This document shows, one piece after another, positions 16,401 through 25,200 of a stretch of 64,000 nt of DNA. Source of the stretch: Paenibacillus tengchongensis (lineage in GTDB: Bacteria; Bacillota; Bacilli; Paenibacillales; Paenibacillaceae); NCBI RefSeq assembly GCF_008973665.1, contig NZ_WACP01000020.1, positions 1-64,000 on the forward strand. Direction: 5' to 3'. Position 1 is the stretch's first letter. Every line of letters begins with the position of its first letter. The notes under the pieces are model-generated. The model did no database searches. It worked only from the letters and a program-made list of their open reading frames with translations, and was not told where the DNA came from. The position numbers and the translations under genes are program-made.

Positions 16401-19019
16401 GAAGAAGGCGGTTGTCACCCAGTTGGAATACGAATGCATCACATAGTTATTCGAGATGGCCGGAGGGTCCATTTCAAAGTAACCGATCCCCTGGTCCGTG
16501 ACCCGGATCAGCAGCGGCAGCTGGTAACGGTCTGCAGCATCTGCCGTATTGGTCACATGGATATAGCCTTCATAGGTTCCGTTCGGCACCTGATCGCTCA
16601 CCAGCAGCTCGGCATCGACTGTTGCACTGGAATTAGCAGATACAGTTACCTCATTAACGCTTAACGTAATCGGAGCGTCCTGAAGGAATTCCAGCTCCAG
16701 ATGGTAAGTATTGTCGCTGTCGCTGCGGTTATCGAGCTCAAGCGTTTTGCTGGCGGATGCGATTTCCCCTTCCTCTGTATATACGCTTCCGTAATTCAGG
16801 GAGCCGGTAATGTTGCCGATCTCCACATATTCATTGTCGGCCACGCTGAGCGTGGTATCCAGTACCTTAACGGCCGTGTCCGCGTAGACTGCGCGGTAGG
16901 CATCGACCCGTCCGGCACCGACCTCATAGATGGAATAATTCTGGGTCAAGTCGACGCTTGTATTCATCAGCGCAGCCTTGACATCGAACGGCGTATATTC
17001 CGGATGGGCCTGCAGGATCAGTGCGGCGATGCCGGCTACATGCGGAGTCGCCATCGAAGTCCCCGACATACGTGTATAGGCGATATCATAATTGCTCTGG
17101 TTCTTAGGATCGTTCATATAAACCGGATAGGTAGAGAACACTGCCACACCGGGAGCCACAAGGTCAGGCTTGATGTCGTCGGTACCGGAGACCGGTCCGC
17201 GCGAGCTAAAGTCGGCCAGCGTATCGCCGGCGGACAGCTCATCCTCTACGGTCTTGAAGCTGATATACGGCTTCGCCAGCTGCCGCAGCAGCTTTCCGTC
17301 CGCCTGCTGGATCTGGAAGGTCGGAATGAATCCGGCAGCCTCGCCCAAATAATTATCAATATAACCGGTGGTATTGTTATAGATGATTGCAGCTGCCGCA
17401 CCCGCTTTGGCGGCATTCTTGATCTTGACGTTGAGGCCGATCTCCCCGCGCTCGATGAGCGCGACCTTGCCGGCAACATTAAGCTTCTTGAAATCGTCGG
17501 CCTTGCCGAGTCCCGCATAGACGATTTCCATCTCTGCGCCAACCAGGCTGCTGGGCTCATAATTGAACTCTTCGCCGAACAGCTTCATCGTCAGCGGATG
17601 GTAGACCGTATCCGTCACGGTCGCTGTCTTCTCGGCTGCGGGCTCTGCCGCTGCAGCCACCGGAGCGGCGGCCGCATCGTATACCGCAGCCGTCACCGAA
17701 GGAATCTCGATCGGCACACTGGAAGCGCCGATGGTAATTCCAAGCGCGCTGGCGCCCGGCGTGCCGAGCGTCCCTGCCTTCGGACCGTCATTGCCGGCGG
17801 CAATGACGCTGACGACGCCGGCCAGCATCGCGTTGTTGATGGCGATGGAGGTCGGATCCAGCGGATCATTCAGCTGCGAGCCCAGCGACAGGTTGATCAC
17901 ATCCATTCCATCCTCTACCGCCTTGTCGATCGCGGCAATAATTCCGCTGTTCGCTCCCGAGCCGTAAGGGCCGAGCACGCGGTAGGAGTACAGCTCTACG
18001 CCGGGCGCTACCCCTTTGACGGCATAATCCACATTATTGGCGTGCTGGCCGGCAATCGTGCCGGATACATGCGTGCCGTGGGCAGTGAAATATTCCGATT
18101 CCGATACCGGACTGCCGGCTGCAACCCAATCGTCATATGTAGTTTCCATCGGATCGGCATCGTTGTCGATGAAATCCCAGCCCTTGACGGTAGCCGGATC
18201 AACCGCTGCCGGGTCTTCGCCCTCGGTCTCACGGTATCCCTTGTAGACGCCGGTTAAGTCGGGATGATTGTAATCAATCCCCGTGTCCAGCACCCCTACC
18301 TTGATTCCTTCACCGGTAATGCCTTCTGCCTGCAGCTTGTCCACTCCGATAAACGGTACACTGTCCATCATGAACGGCTGGAAGCCGGCAGCTTCCTCCC
18401 CGGCAGTCTCATCGGGCACTTCACTGTCAGCGGTAAGATCAGTCGGCACAATGGTATCGTGCGGGAGTTCTACCTTGGTATCATTCCAGATCTTCTTGAC
18501 CAGACCCGACTGGGCGAGAGTCTGCACGGCTGTCCCCGGAAGGGTGACGGCCACGCCGTTAAAAGCCTCGCGGTATTCCCGCGTAATCGAAATTTGCGAC
18601 GCATCATAGGCCGATACGCTGCGATTCATCCCCAGCTTGTTTACAAAAGCTTTGAAATCCCGGTGGGACTGCTCCACCTGCTCTTCTGCAGAGACCAGGG
18701 AGAACGTCCGCAAAGAAGATGTGTTCTTCAGTGCCGCTACTGCGGCCGGTTCAGGCTTAAACTGGATGATCACATCGACGAGTTCGCCGCTGCTTGTGTT
18801 GACATCAGGCGAGATGACCGGCCCCGTACTGGCGCTAAGCTGCTCCAGAGCCTGTCTTTGTGCGGGGGTCAACCCTGCCAGGATGGCTTCGGCCTCTGCG
18901 GCCGAGACGGTGCCGGCTGCGGACGGAGCCGCGTATACGGCGGGAGCCAGCAGCGAGGACACCAGGAGCCCGCTTGCGACGGTGCCGGAAAAAAAGCGGT
19001 TCATTGTTCTGAGCTTCAT
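13476..19019 (-). CDS. Giant cell-surface subtilisin-like protease with cohesin-like, dockerin-like and SLH modules
   Basis: 1847 aa. Order: signal peptide (1-30, AVYAAP cleavage), I9-type propeptide (about 80-180), S8 domain with Asp245 in VLDTGIDYNHPDL, His314 in AHGTHVSG, Asn410 in AAGND and Ser655 in SGTSMATPHVAG; a PA domain inserted at about 470-590, as in Vpr-type proteases; fibronectin-like beta domains; a cohesin-like domain (about 1100-1235, KVGDTFTATITMNNL); a dockerin-like pair (about 1353-1412, GDVNGDEIIDINDLKQAG and DINQDGVVDDTDI); a Gly/Asn/Thr linker with GTDNGTDNG repeats; and three SLH repeats (about 1660-1847). All catalytic residues are present, so it should be an active wall-anchored protease. 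GGAGG precedes ATG 19019. Substrate unknown; it may process surface proteins or feed on peptides. Confidence 0.92.
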   Translation of the reverse strand: MKLRTMNRFFSGTVASGLLVSSLLAPAVYAAPSAAGTVSAAEAEAILAGLTPAQRQALEQLSASTGPVISPDVNTSSGELVDVIIQFKPEPAAVAALKNTSSLRTFSLVSAEEQVEQSHRDFKAFVNKLGMNRSVSAYDASQISITREYREAFNGVAVTLPGTAVQTLAQSGLVKKIWNDTKVELPHDTIVPTDLTADSEVPDETAGEEAAGFQPFMMDSVPFIGVDKLQAEGITGEGIKVGVLDTGIDYNHPDLTGVYKGYRETEGEDPAAVDPATVKGWDFIDNDADPMETTYDDWVAAGSPVSESEYFTAHGTHVSGTIAGQHANNVDYAVKGVAPGVELYSYRVLGPYGSGANSGIIAAIDKAVEDGMDVINLSLGSQLNDPLDPTSIAINNAMLAGVVSVIAAGNDGPKAGTLGTPGASALGITIGASSVPIEIPSVTAAVYDAAAAPVAAAAEPAAEKTATVTDTVYHPLTMKLFGEEFNYEPSSLVGAEMEIVYAGLGKADDFKKLNVAGKVALIERGEIGLNVKIKNAAKAGAAAAIIYNNTTGYIDNYLGEAAGFIPTFQIQQADGKLLRQLAKPYISFKTVEDELSAGDTLADFSSRGPVSGTDDIKPDLVAPGVAVFSTYPVYMNDPKNQSNYDIAYTRMSGTSMATPHVAGIAALILQAHPEYTPFDVKAALMNTSVDLTQNYSIYEVGAGRVDAYRAVYADTAVKVLDTTLSVADNEYVEIGNITGSLNYGSVYTEEGEIASASKTLELDNRSDSDNTYHLELEFLQDAPITLSVNEVTVSANSSATVDAELLVSDQVPNGTYEGYIHVTNTADAADRYQLPLLIRVTDQGIGYFEMDPPAISNNYVMHSYSNWVTTAFFSLKSPMETMDFYLKDYKTGEVLGYLGAMNASGITPGKEMYLFNIFKGYVYPFTEDGGISSVTRFVKEGAYTIEVLSRDSEGLLYHQSSPMTLVDNTSPELSLTTKNAAGESSPVTSSIIEVDDSLFTTETFEGKEVSAIWVHGNINDNSIEKLQQAGYSYDQGDNTIAYYEYGSPFMAGYLEADADGNFLYGITKEEYAAEPYELRLFGWDMATVGTTWLDNKFAYVKPDTTYAVTELDKASVKVGDTFTATITMNNLKAFTGAEFMLQDITGVFKLESIAAADELQALAKEQGATVAVNREEINEAFSTVKVNLEGEDLAGIDGDVPFLTLKYKVDSDAYYNKVANVQVLDLFVTQAGSEEPVYTPAYNFDYMDFGSQTSRFYGYVGPEAFMVNGEFLEFGKDYSKMNFKVYAETESGKKYEAAIDKNAQYNLKSIPVTDELFKLTFKAPGHTSLSVSSYAYKVENGKLIGMQQLLSMNGALAGDVNGDEIIDINDLKQAGLAYQTSDSKSDINQDGVVDDTDIGFIVKNFLALGQNAAVDAVAQDNIAGVGLDEMLEQIKNGTLNGGTDNGSGTDNGTDNGTDNGNSGNTGSTGNTGSGVTGGTAAAAEQTVSAAELATAVNGTVTLDGKAGVPLKLPANAGELLKGNALAVRADGAAVTLPAEVLQALAAQANDQNQGNIYLNIAAKAATPKSGEMGVALTAGGVYDFKLSYKKADGQETQLAKFPADVQITLSYSGELNAGLLGVYYLNEQTSAWEYAGGKVNEAQHTVTAGVGHFSTYGVLAYDKSFTDLAASHWASDAVKSLSAKHIVTGQSETQFAPNAKTTRAEFVTMIVRALGLDTAAQTAAPFADVPANAWYADEVAAAHAAGLVNGITAAAFAPNQSITREEMAVIAVKAYEYATAKQAAAPVNGQEYKDQTSISSWAAESIGEAAGLGLMSGHASGLFAPQAAASRAETAQTIYNLLTVAGR

Positions 19020-19091
19020 CAGATTCCTCCATTAAATAAATTGATTAATAAAATGAATGGCTGCCTAATGCTTGGGCCAATTTTTTTACTT

Positions 19092-19120
19092 ACTATAATC
19101 TGAAGGGTTTTCGCTGTAAA
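19092..19120 (-). promoter_or_regulatory. Promoter of the SLH protease
   Basis: On the minus strand TTTACA (19120-19115), a 17-bp spacer and TATAGT (19097-19092), giving a leader of about 65 nt before the ATG at 19019. Good match to a vegetative SigA promoter. Confidence 0.6.
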
Positions 19121-19338
19121 TTGGGGTAATTGGACGGATCAAACCTTTGAAGAAAAGGAAATATCCTCCGCCAAAGCCATTTGGCGCATTCGCCGGACAG
19201 AAGTTATTCCGATAATCTGGAAAAATGGAACGCAAAAAGACCGCCTTCTGCCGAAAGCGGCCCTGCTACAGCTAAAAAGTTTACCCCAATAAAGCGGGAA
19301 AGGAGCACATAAACATAACATCCGGCTCTGCATAATGC

Positions 19339-20730
19339 CTAGATTACTTTATGCAGTGTCCATTTCTCTCCAAGGAAACGCCGCAGGAAGATGAATCCGC
19401 GCACGCCCCATTCACAGTTCATCGCCAGCCATACCCCGACAATGCCCATACCGAATTGAATCCCCAGCAGATAGCCGAGCACCACCCGGAACAGCCACAT
19501 CGACAGCATGGAGACCATCGAGGTGTATTTGGAATCCCCGGCCGCCCGCAGCGCCGACGGCGTAATGAAGCTGACTGACCACAGCGGAATTTGGGCAATG
19601 GTATTGATCAGGAAGACGATGAAGATATCCTTGATGATCTCATTCGGCGGGTGGAACAGGGAGACGAGCGGATGGAACAGCGGCAGAATGAGCACCGCCA
19701 TGACTACAAAGGACAGGCTCGACAGCCATATATACGATTTGACGAACTTGCGCGCATCCTGCACATTTCCGCTGCCCATACACTGGCCGACGACAGTAAT
19801 CAGCGTCAGGGACAAGGCGTTGGCGGGGATCTGCATCACGCCGGCAAGCGATGAGCAAATGGCGTTCGTGGCGATGGCATAGGTGCCGAGACTGACGATA
19901 AAGATCTGCGTCAGAATTTTGCCGCCGTTAAAGAACATTTGCTCCGCCGCAAAAGGCAGGCCTATCGACAATATCCGCTTGAGCATGCTCCAGTTGAGGG
20001 CCAGCAGATCGCGCAGCTTCACTTGAAGGCTGCTGTCCATCCGGAACAGGTAGATCAGTGCACAGGCGGCCGCCAGATAGCGTGAAATATTGACCGATAG
20101 CGTCATGCCGAACACACTCATGTCCAGTCCGTTGATAAAGACGAAATTCAGCAGGACATAGACCAGATTCATAATCAGCGAGAGGATGAGGGACACCCGG
20201 GTTCTCCCGATGCCGCGCAGCGCGCCGCAGACGGCCTCCACTACAGCGATGCCGAGAAAAGAAAAGCTGCTGCCGATCAGATACGTCCGGGCATAATCCA
20301 TGACCTCCGGCGACGCCGCGCCGAACAGCAGGTTAAGCAGCGGCCCGTGCAGGACGATGCCGAACAAACCAATGGCAGCGGCAATTAAGGAGACCGAAGA
20401 GACGGCACCTGCGGTGGCCTTGGAGACCATCAGATCGTTGCCGCTGCCTTTATATTGGGCGACCACTACCGTGCCGCCGGTTGAAATTGCAATAAACACG
20501 CTGATCAGAAAAATATTCAGCGAATCAATCATATTCACCGCACTGACCGCCGCCACGCCGGACGAGCTGATCATTGCCGTGTTCACGAGATTAAGGCCGA
20601 CTACAAAAGCCTGATCCACCAGCAGCGGAATAAACAGCGCAATCATCTGGCGGTAATCCATCGTCTGTCCGGAAAAATATTTGTCCAGGAGCAGGCGTCC
20701 TTGCTTCACGTTCACCTTGGGCTCTAGCAT
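19339..20730 (-). CDS. MATE-family efflux transporter
   Basis: 463 aa, about twelve transmembrane segments in two similar halves. Segments such as LFIPLLVDQAFVVGLNLVNTAMISS (N-half helix 1) and IGLPFAAEQMFFNGGKILTQIFIVSLG (C-half helix 7) are characteristic of MATE proteins, as are the VNMIDSLNIFL and CGALRGIGRTR motifs. Members export cationic drugs, metabolites or flavin-like compounds using Na+ or H+ gradients; the substrate here cannot be read. Standalone gene between tRNA-Leu and the protease, on the same strand as both. No regulator adjoins it. Confidence 0.9.
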   Translation of the reverse strand: MLEPKVNVKQGRLLLDKYFSGQTMDYRQMIALFIPLLVDQAFVVGLNLVNTAMISSSGVAAVSAVNMIDSLNIFLISVFIAISTGGTVVVAQYKGSGNDLMVSKATAGAVSSVSLIAAAIGLFGIVLHGPLLNLLFGAASPEVMDYARTYLIGSSFSFLGIAVVEAVCGALRGIGRTRVSLILSLIMNLVYVLLNFVFINGLDMSVFGMTLSVNISRYLAAACALIYLFRMDSSLQVKLRDLLALNWSMLKRILSIGLPFAAEQMFFNGGKILTQIFIVSLGTYAIATNAICSSLAGVMQIPANALSLTLITVVGQCMGSGNVQDARKFVKSYIWLSSLSFVVMAVLILPLFHPLVSLFHPPNEIIKDIFIVFLINTIAQIPLWSVSFITPSALRAAGDSKYTSMVSMLSMWLFRVVLGYLLGIQFGMGIVGVWLAMNCEWGVRGFIFLRRFLGEKWTLHKVI

Positions 20731-20881
20731 AAGTTCACTTCTTTATAGTAGAATTTAGGGCCCCGCTATTCTAACACATGAGGTGCAGAAGTCAAGGAAG
20801 TTCACGATATTTACCGGATTTCTCCGCGGACCAGAGACGGCGACAGGGTGATCGTGACCCTTTGGCGAACGGGGATATACT

Positions 20882-20927
20882 AAAAAAAGCTCCTGAGCTG
20901 CCCGGATGAGCATTTCAGAAGCTTTCT
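20882..20927 (-). terminator. Terminator of tRNA-Leu
   Basis: On the minus strand AGCTTCTGA ... TCAGGAGCT forms an interrupted stem followed by seven T residues. Confidence 0.8.
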
Positions 20928-20936
20928 TCATTAGGA

Positions 20937-21021
<85 letters not shown>

Positions 21022-21059
21022 GTATCTTTCAGTTCTGCATGTTTTGCAGGACAAGAAAT

Positions 21060-21088
21060 AATATATCATGAATTTCTGAGGAGCGCAA
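21060..21088 (-). promoter_or_regulatory. Promoter of tRNA-Leu
   Basis: TTGCGC (21088-21083), 17-bp spacer, TATATT (21065-21060) on the minus strand, about 40 bp before the tRNA 5' end. Confidence 0.5.
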
Positions 21089-21125
21089 TACTTTTTCAAA
21101 AAAAATTATTCAGGCCGCCGCAACA

Positions 21126-21154
21126 TGTAAAGTTTGTGGGGTAGAAACTATACT
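21126..21154 (+). promoter_or_regulatory. Promoter of the intracellular GH43 gene
   Basis: TGTAAA (21126-21131), 17-bp spacer, TATACT (21149-21154); the transcript would have a leader of about 68 nt that contains a cre-like sequence at 21196-21209. Confidence 0.5.
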
Positions 21155-21195
21155 TTGCTGATTCACCGGTATCTCTATTTCTGATACGATCACTT

Positions 21196-21209
21196 TGTAA
21201 GCGATTAAC
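21196..21209. promoter_or_regulatory. cre-like site upstream of GH43
   Basis: TGTAAGCGATTAAC matches the CcpA consensus TGNAANCGNWWNCA except for the last two fixed positions. It lies downstream of the predicted promoter and about 20 bp before the GTG start, where CcpA could act as a roadblock. Weak match; suggestive only. Confidence 0.35.
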
Positions 21210-21228
21210 TTTTACAGGAGGAACCGAT

Positions 21229-22212
21229 GTGACCAAGCCCGCTGAGCCCCGTGAGCCGCTCGTAACCCATATTTATACTGCGGACCCTTCCGCGCATGTA
21301 TTCGAAGACAAAATCTACATCTACCCTTCTCATGATCTCGATCACGAGATGGACTCCAATGACAACGGCGACCAGTACGATATGGAGGATTATCATATTC
21401 TCTCCCTTGAAGGAGAAGGCGCACCCTGTGTTGATCACGGCGAAGCGCTGCATGTAAAGGATGTACCCTGGGCCAAGCAGCAGATGTGGGCGCCCGATGC
21501 CGCCTACAAGAACAACACCTATTATCTCTATTTCCCGGCGCGGGATCATGACGGCATCTTCCGGCTCGGCGTAGCCTCCTCTTCCTCGCCTGCCGGACCG
21601 TTCAAGCCTGAACCGGCGTATATTCCCGGCAGCTTCAGCATTGATCCCGCCGTTCTCACCGATGACGACGGCAAGGCATACATCTACTTCGGCGGCCTCT
21701 GGGGCGGCCAGCTGGAGAAATGGCAGACCGGCGCGTTTATAGAGGATGCCGAAGGACCGTCCGGCACAGAACCGGCGCTGGGCCCCCGGGTGGCGTTACT
21801 CAGCGAAGATATGCTGAGCTTCGAAGGTGAACCGCAGGAAATCTCTATTGTCGATGCGGAGGGCCATCCCCTGACCGCCGGTGACGAGGAGCGGAGATAT
21901 TTTGAAGGTCCTTGGGTGCACAAGTACAACGGCCGCTATTATCTCTCCTACTCCACCGGTACCACCCATAAGATTGTGTACGCCATCGGCGATCACCCCA
22001 TGGGGCCGTTCGTTTATCAAGGCACGATCCTGACTCCGGTGGTAGGCTGGACAACACATCACTCCATCGTCCAGTTTAAAGAGAAATGGTATTTGTTCTA
22101 CCATGACAGCTCTCTCTCCGGCGGTGCCGATAATAAGCGCTGCGTGAAATACACCGAGCTGACGTACGATGAAGACGGTACGATTCAAACCATCGATCCC
22201 TACGCCAAATAA
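21229..22212 (+). CDS. Intracellular glycoside hydrolase family 43 protein
   Basis: 327-aa five-bladed-propeller enzyme, likely an alpha-L-arabinofuranosidase or beta-xylosidase. The three family acids are visible: Asp in HIYTADPSAHVFEDK, Asp in SFSIDPAVLTDDDG and Glu in RYFEGPWVHKYNGRYYLSYS. No signal peptide, so it acts on imported oligosaccharides. GTG at 21229 follows ACAGGAGGAACC; the ATG two bases earlier is immediately stopped. Convergent with the large GH51 gene, with a shared terminator. A cre-like site in the leader suggests glucose repression. Exact substrate is open, although the GH51 neighbour favours arabinose side chains. Confidence 0.9.
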   Translation: MTKPAEPREPLVTHIYTADPSAHVFEDKIYIYPSHDLDHEMDSNDNGDQYDMEDYHILSLEGEGAPCVDHGEALHVKDVPWAKQQMWAPDAAYKNNTYYLYFPARDHDGIFRLGVASSSSPAGPFKPEPAYIPGSFSIDPAVLTDDDGKAYIYFGGLWGGQLEKWQTGAFIEDAEGPSGTEPALGPRVALLSEDMLSFEGEPQEISIVDAEGHPLTAGDEERRYFEGPWVHKYNGRYYLSYSTGTTHKIVYAIGDHPMGPFVYQGTILTPVVGWTTHHSIVQFKEKWYLFYHDSSLSGGADNKRCVKYTELTYDEDGTIQTIDPYAK

Positions 22213-22226
22213 AACCCAATTAAATA

Positions 22227-22267
22227 AAAGGCGGCGCCGCCCTGAAATGGGGCGACGCCGTCTTTTT
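22227..22267. terminator. Bidirectional terminator between GH43 and GH51
   Basis: GGCGGCGCCGCCC pairs imperfectly with GGGGCGACGCCG, flanked by AAAA on the left and TCTTTTT on the right. Confidence 0.8.
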
Positions 22268-22280
22268 GCGGATAAGCTGT

Positions 22281-25200
22281 TTAAGCCTGAAGCTTCAGCA
22301 CCAGGATATTTACCGAGTTGGCAGGCAGATAAAGCACCAAAGAGTCGCCGTCCACGGAAACTTCGCGCTCCTGCGGTACGATCTTCTCATCGTTCTTCTT
22401 GTTTACATTCGGCACATTCACTAGCGAAGCGTCTCCCGTCAGGGTAATCCACTGCGCCTGAGTCTGCACGCTCAGCTCCTGCAGCCCCAGGCGGGTCGCC
22501 TTCTCCACGCTGCCGGGGTTAACCAGCTTCACATAGACATGCTCCGCATCCTTGGTTACGGAATGGAACACCTCATGATTATAGGCCTCCAGCTTATAAT
22601 CCAGCACCTTGCTCTGCTTCTGTCCGTCCGTATAGGAGCACACCAGCCGGTCTCCCGTTTCACCGCCGTAGTTCACGGTGATTGTATAGTCGGTGTTCTC
22701 CTCCAGCGGTTCGTAAGCCGCCGCCCGCAGATTGCCCGCCGCGGTGCTGGAGGAATAGTCGCCCAGCGTATACGCCTCCACGCCCCGCTTGAACACCTTC
22801 AGGCCGGTGGCGCTGCCGCCGTAGCCGATGGCGTATTCGAGCACATCCTTCGTCTCAGGTGAGATGTCCGTGAGTCCTACGCCCACATAGAAGCCGTCCT
22901 GGCCCGCAGCGCGCGAAGCTACAACCTCCACCTTGTAATCGCTCCAGCTGTCCTCCAGAATATACAGACCGTTACGGCCGTTCTTCTGCGCCTGCAGAAC
23001 CAGCCCTTCCCCTGCGCGGAGTTCATAACCGGCGGAACCGGGGATCGCCTGCCAGAGCGGGCTCAGCTCCTGCCCTTGCGTGAAATCCTGCTCCAGCAGC
23101 GTGCGCCCGTCCTTATTCGAGACTACGCTGACCCGTTTCACGGTCACTTCCGCCTCACCTGCAGCGATCTCGATCCCCCCTGCCGGAACCAGCGGACTCG
23201 GCCGGCCGTTCCGGTAAGTGGCGAAGGAGGTGGCGAGCACCTTGCTGCCGAGGTATTTGGCATACAGCTGCTGCACATAGTAGTTCGGGGTGTACCAGAC
23301 CGTCTCGTCGTCGAACCAGATGCAGTCCGGCGTCCAGCGGTAGGTGCCGTCGGTCAGTACTTTGTTGAAGAGCGGCGCATACGCGGCCAGCAGCACGACA
23401 TCGGCATTATTTTCAAACCCGGTCATCACCGCTGCTTCAGCAACCGCCCCCGCCAGCGTATTCTTGTCCGTCGAGGCATACTCGCCGACAAATACCTTGG
23501 AGGTCTGCTTTCTGTCGATGCTTCCATCCGCATTGTAGGCTCTGTAGTAGTAATTGTAGCGGTCCGCATTGTTCAGCAGGTAATCGTTCGAACGGTAATA
23601 ATGCTCATCGGCAATCGTATCCATATAATTCGGCTGGTTCTCATACCAGGTTACAGTCTCTTCAATAATGTTATGACCGTCTGCAAAAGCAACCTCCGCC
23701 GAGCCCTCCATCCCGCCGCTCAGAAACTTCCAGCCCAGCTGGTAAGCATCATCGTCGGCCTGCGCGCCTACCGTAGAAATAATGTGCAGCTCATATCCCG
23801 GATAATGCTCTTCCATATAGGCATCAATGGAGGTCTTGAAGACCTCAAAATTCGCGTAGAACTCATTGCCCCAGTTCTCGTTGCCCACGCCCAGGTAGCG
23901 CAGATCAAACGGCGCCGCATGGCCCATATTTTTACGCAGCGCAGCCCATTCATTACCGGCAAAGTCGGTGTTGATGGCAAAATCGATCAGATCGGTAAAG
24001 CTCTTAATGTAATAGTCGCGCAGCGCGCCTCCCGCCGGGTGGGCGTAATCCGAACGGGCCTGACAGAGCACCCCGCAAGCCATTACCGGCAGCGGTGTGG
24101 CATTGAGGTCTTCGGCCAGCTGGAAATATTCCATGTAGCCCAGGCCCATCGTCATCATGTAGCCCCAGACATTGTAATTCTCCTTGCGCAGCTCCACCGG
24201 TCCGACGGAATCCTTCCAGTCGTAGACATTCTCCCAGATGAACGAGCCTTCAGAGATACAGCCGCCGGGAAAACGCAGGAATTTTGGATGCATGTTCTGC
24301 AGTGCCAGCACCAGATCCTTGCGCAGCCGGTAATTCGGGTTGCCGCTGTAGTTGGCATGCGCAGAGGCCGATCCCGCTTCCTCGCCTGCACCCCACACCT
24401 CCTGCGGAACGAGCGAGACCATGTCGATGGAGATGTCGCCGTCAAACGACAGCACCAGCTGGCCGAGCGCCGTGGCGGAACCCATCAGTTCAATGCGGGA
24501 TTCAGCGCCGTATTTGCTCCAGGCATTGCCGCCGGCAATCCCGACTGCCACGGCGCCGCTGAGCGGCTTGCCCTCCGCATCCTGCAGCTGCAGCGTAATC
24601 GTGCCCGCCGTTTCGGCCTTGGCCCAGACCGTGAAGTCATACCGCGCCCCTTCCTTGATGGACATAGCGCAGTTCCCGTTGGTATCGGCAAATCCGCGGT
24701 TGCGGATCTCCGCTCCGCTTGCCACTGTGACATAGCAGGAATTGACCTCCGGGTCGTCCAGCCCGAACCATTCGTTCAGACCGCCTTCAAACCGGGGCGT
24801 CATCCGGTCCGTATCGCCGGACCAGGCAAACAGCGGCTCACGGTTGCGTCCGGTAGAGCAGCCGCAGACGCCGGAGTTATGATTATACGTATCGAAGGCG
24901 AACGATTCGAACGAGCGGTTCTGTACCAGCTCGGCATAGATTCCGCCGTCGGCCGCATTGTTGATATCCTCATAGAACAATCCGTACAGCACTTCGCTGA
25001 CATCCAGAATCTCCTTGCTGCCATGGATCGTCAGCGTGTAGGGCGGCTCGCCCTGCGGGAGCACGGAGAGGTTGAAGCTTTTCGCGGCGGAAGTCTCCCC
25101 CTTGGTCAGCACGGCGGTAAGCGTAACGGCCTGCGCGGAGACGATGCTCTGAACCTTTCCATTGTGGTCCAGCACTTCCGGCCGGTCCGACTGCCAGGAT

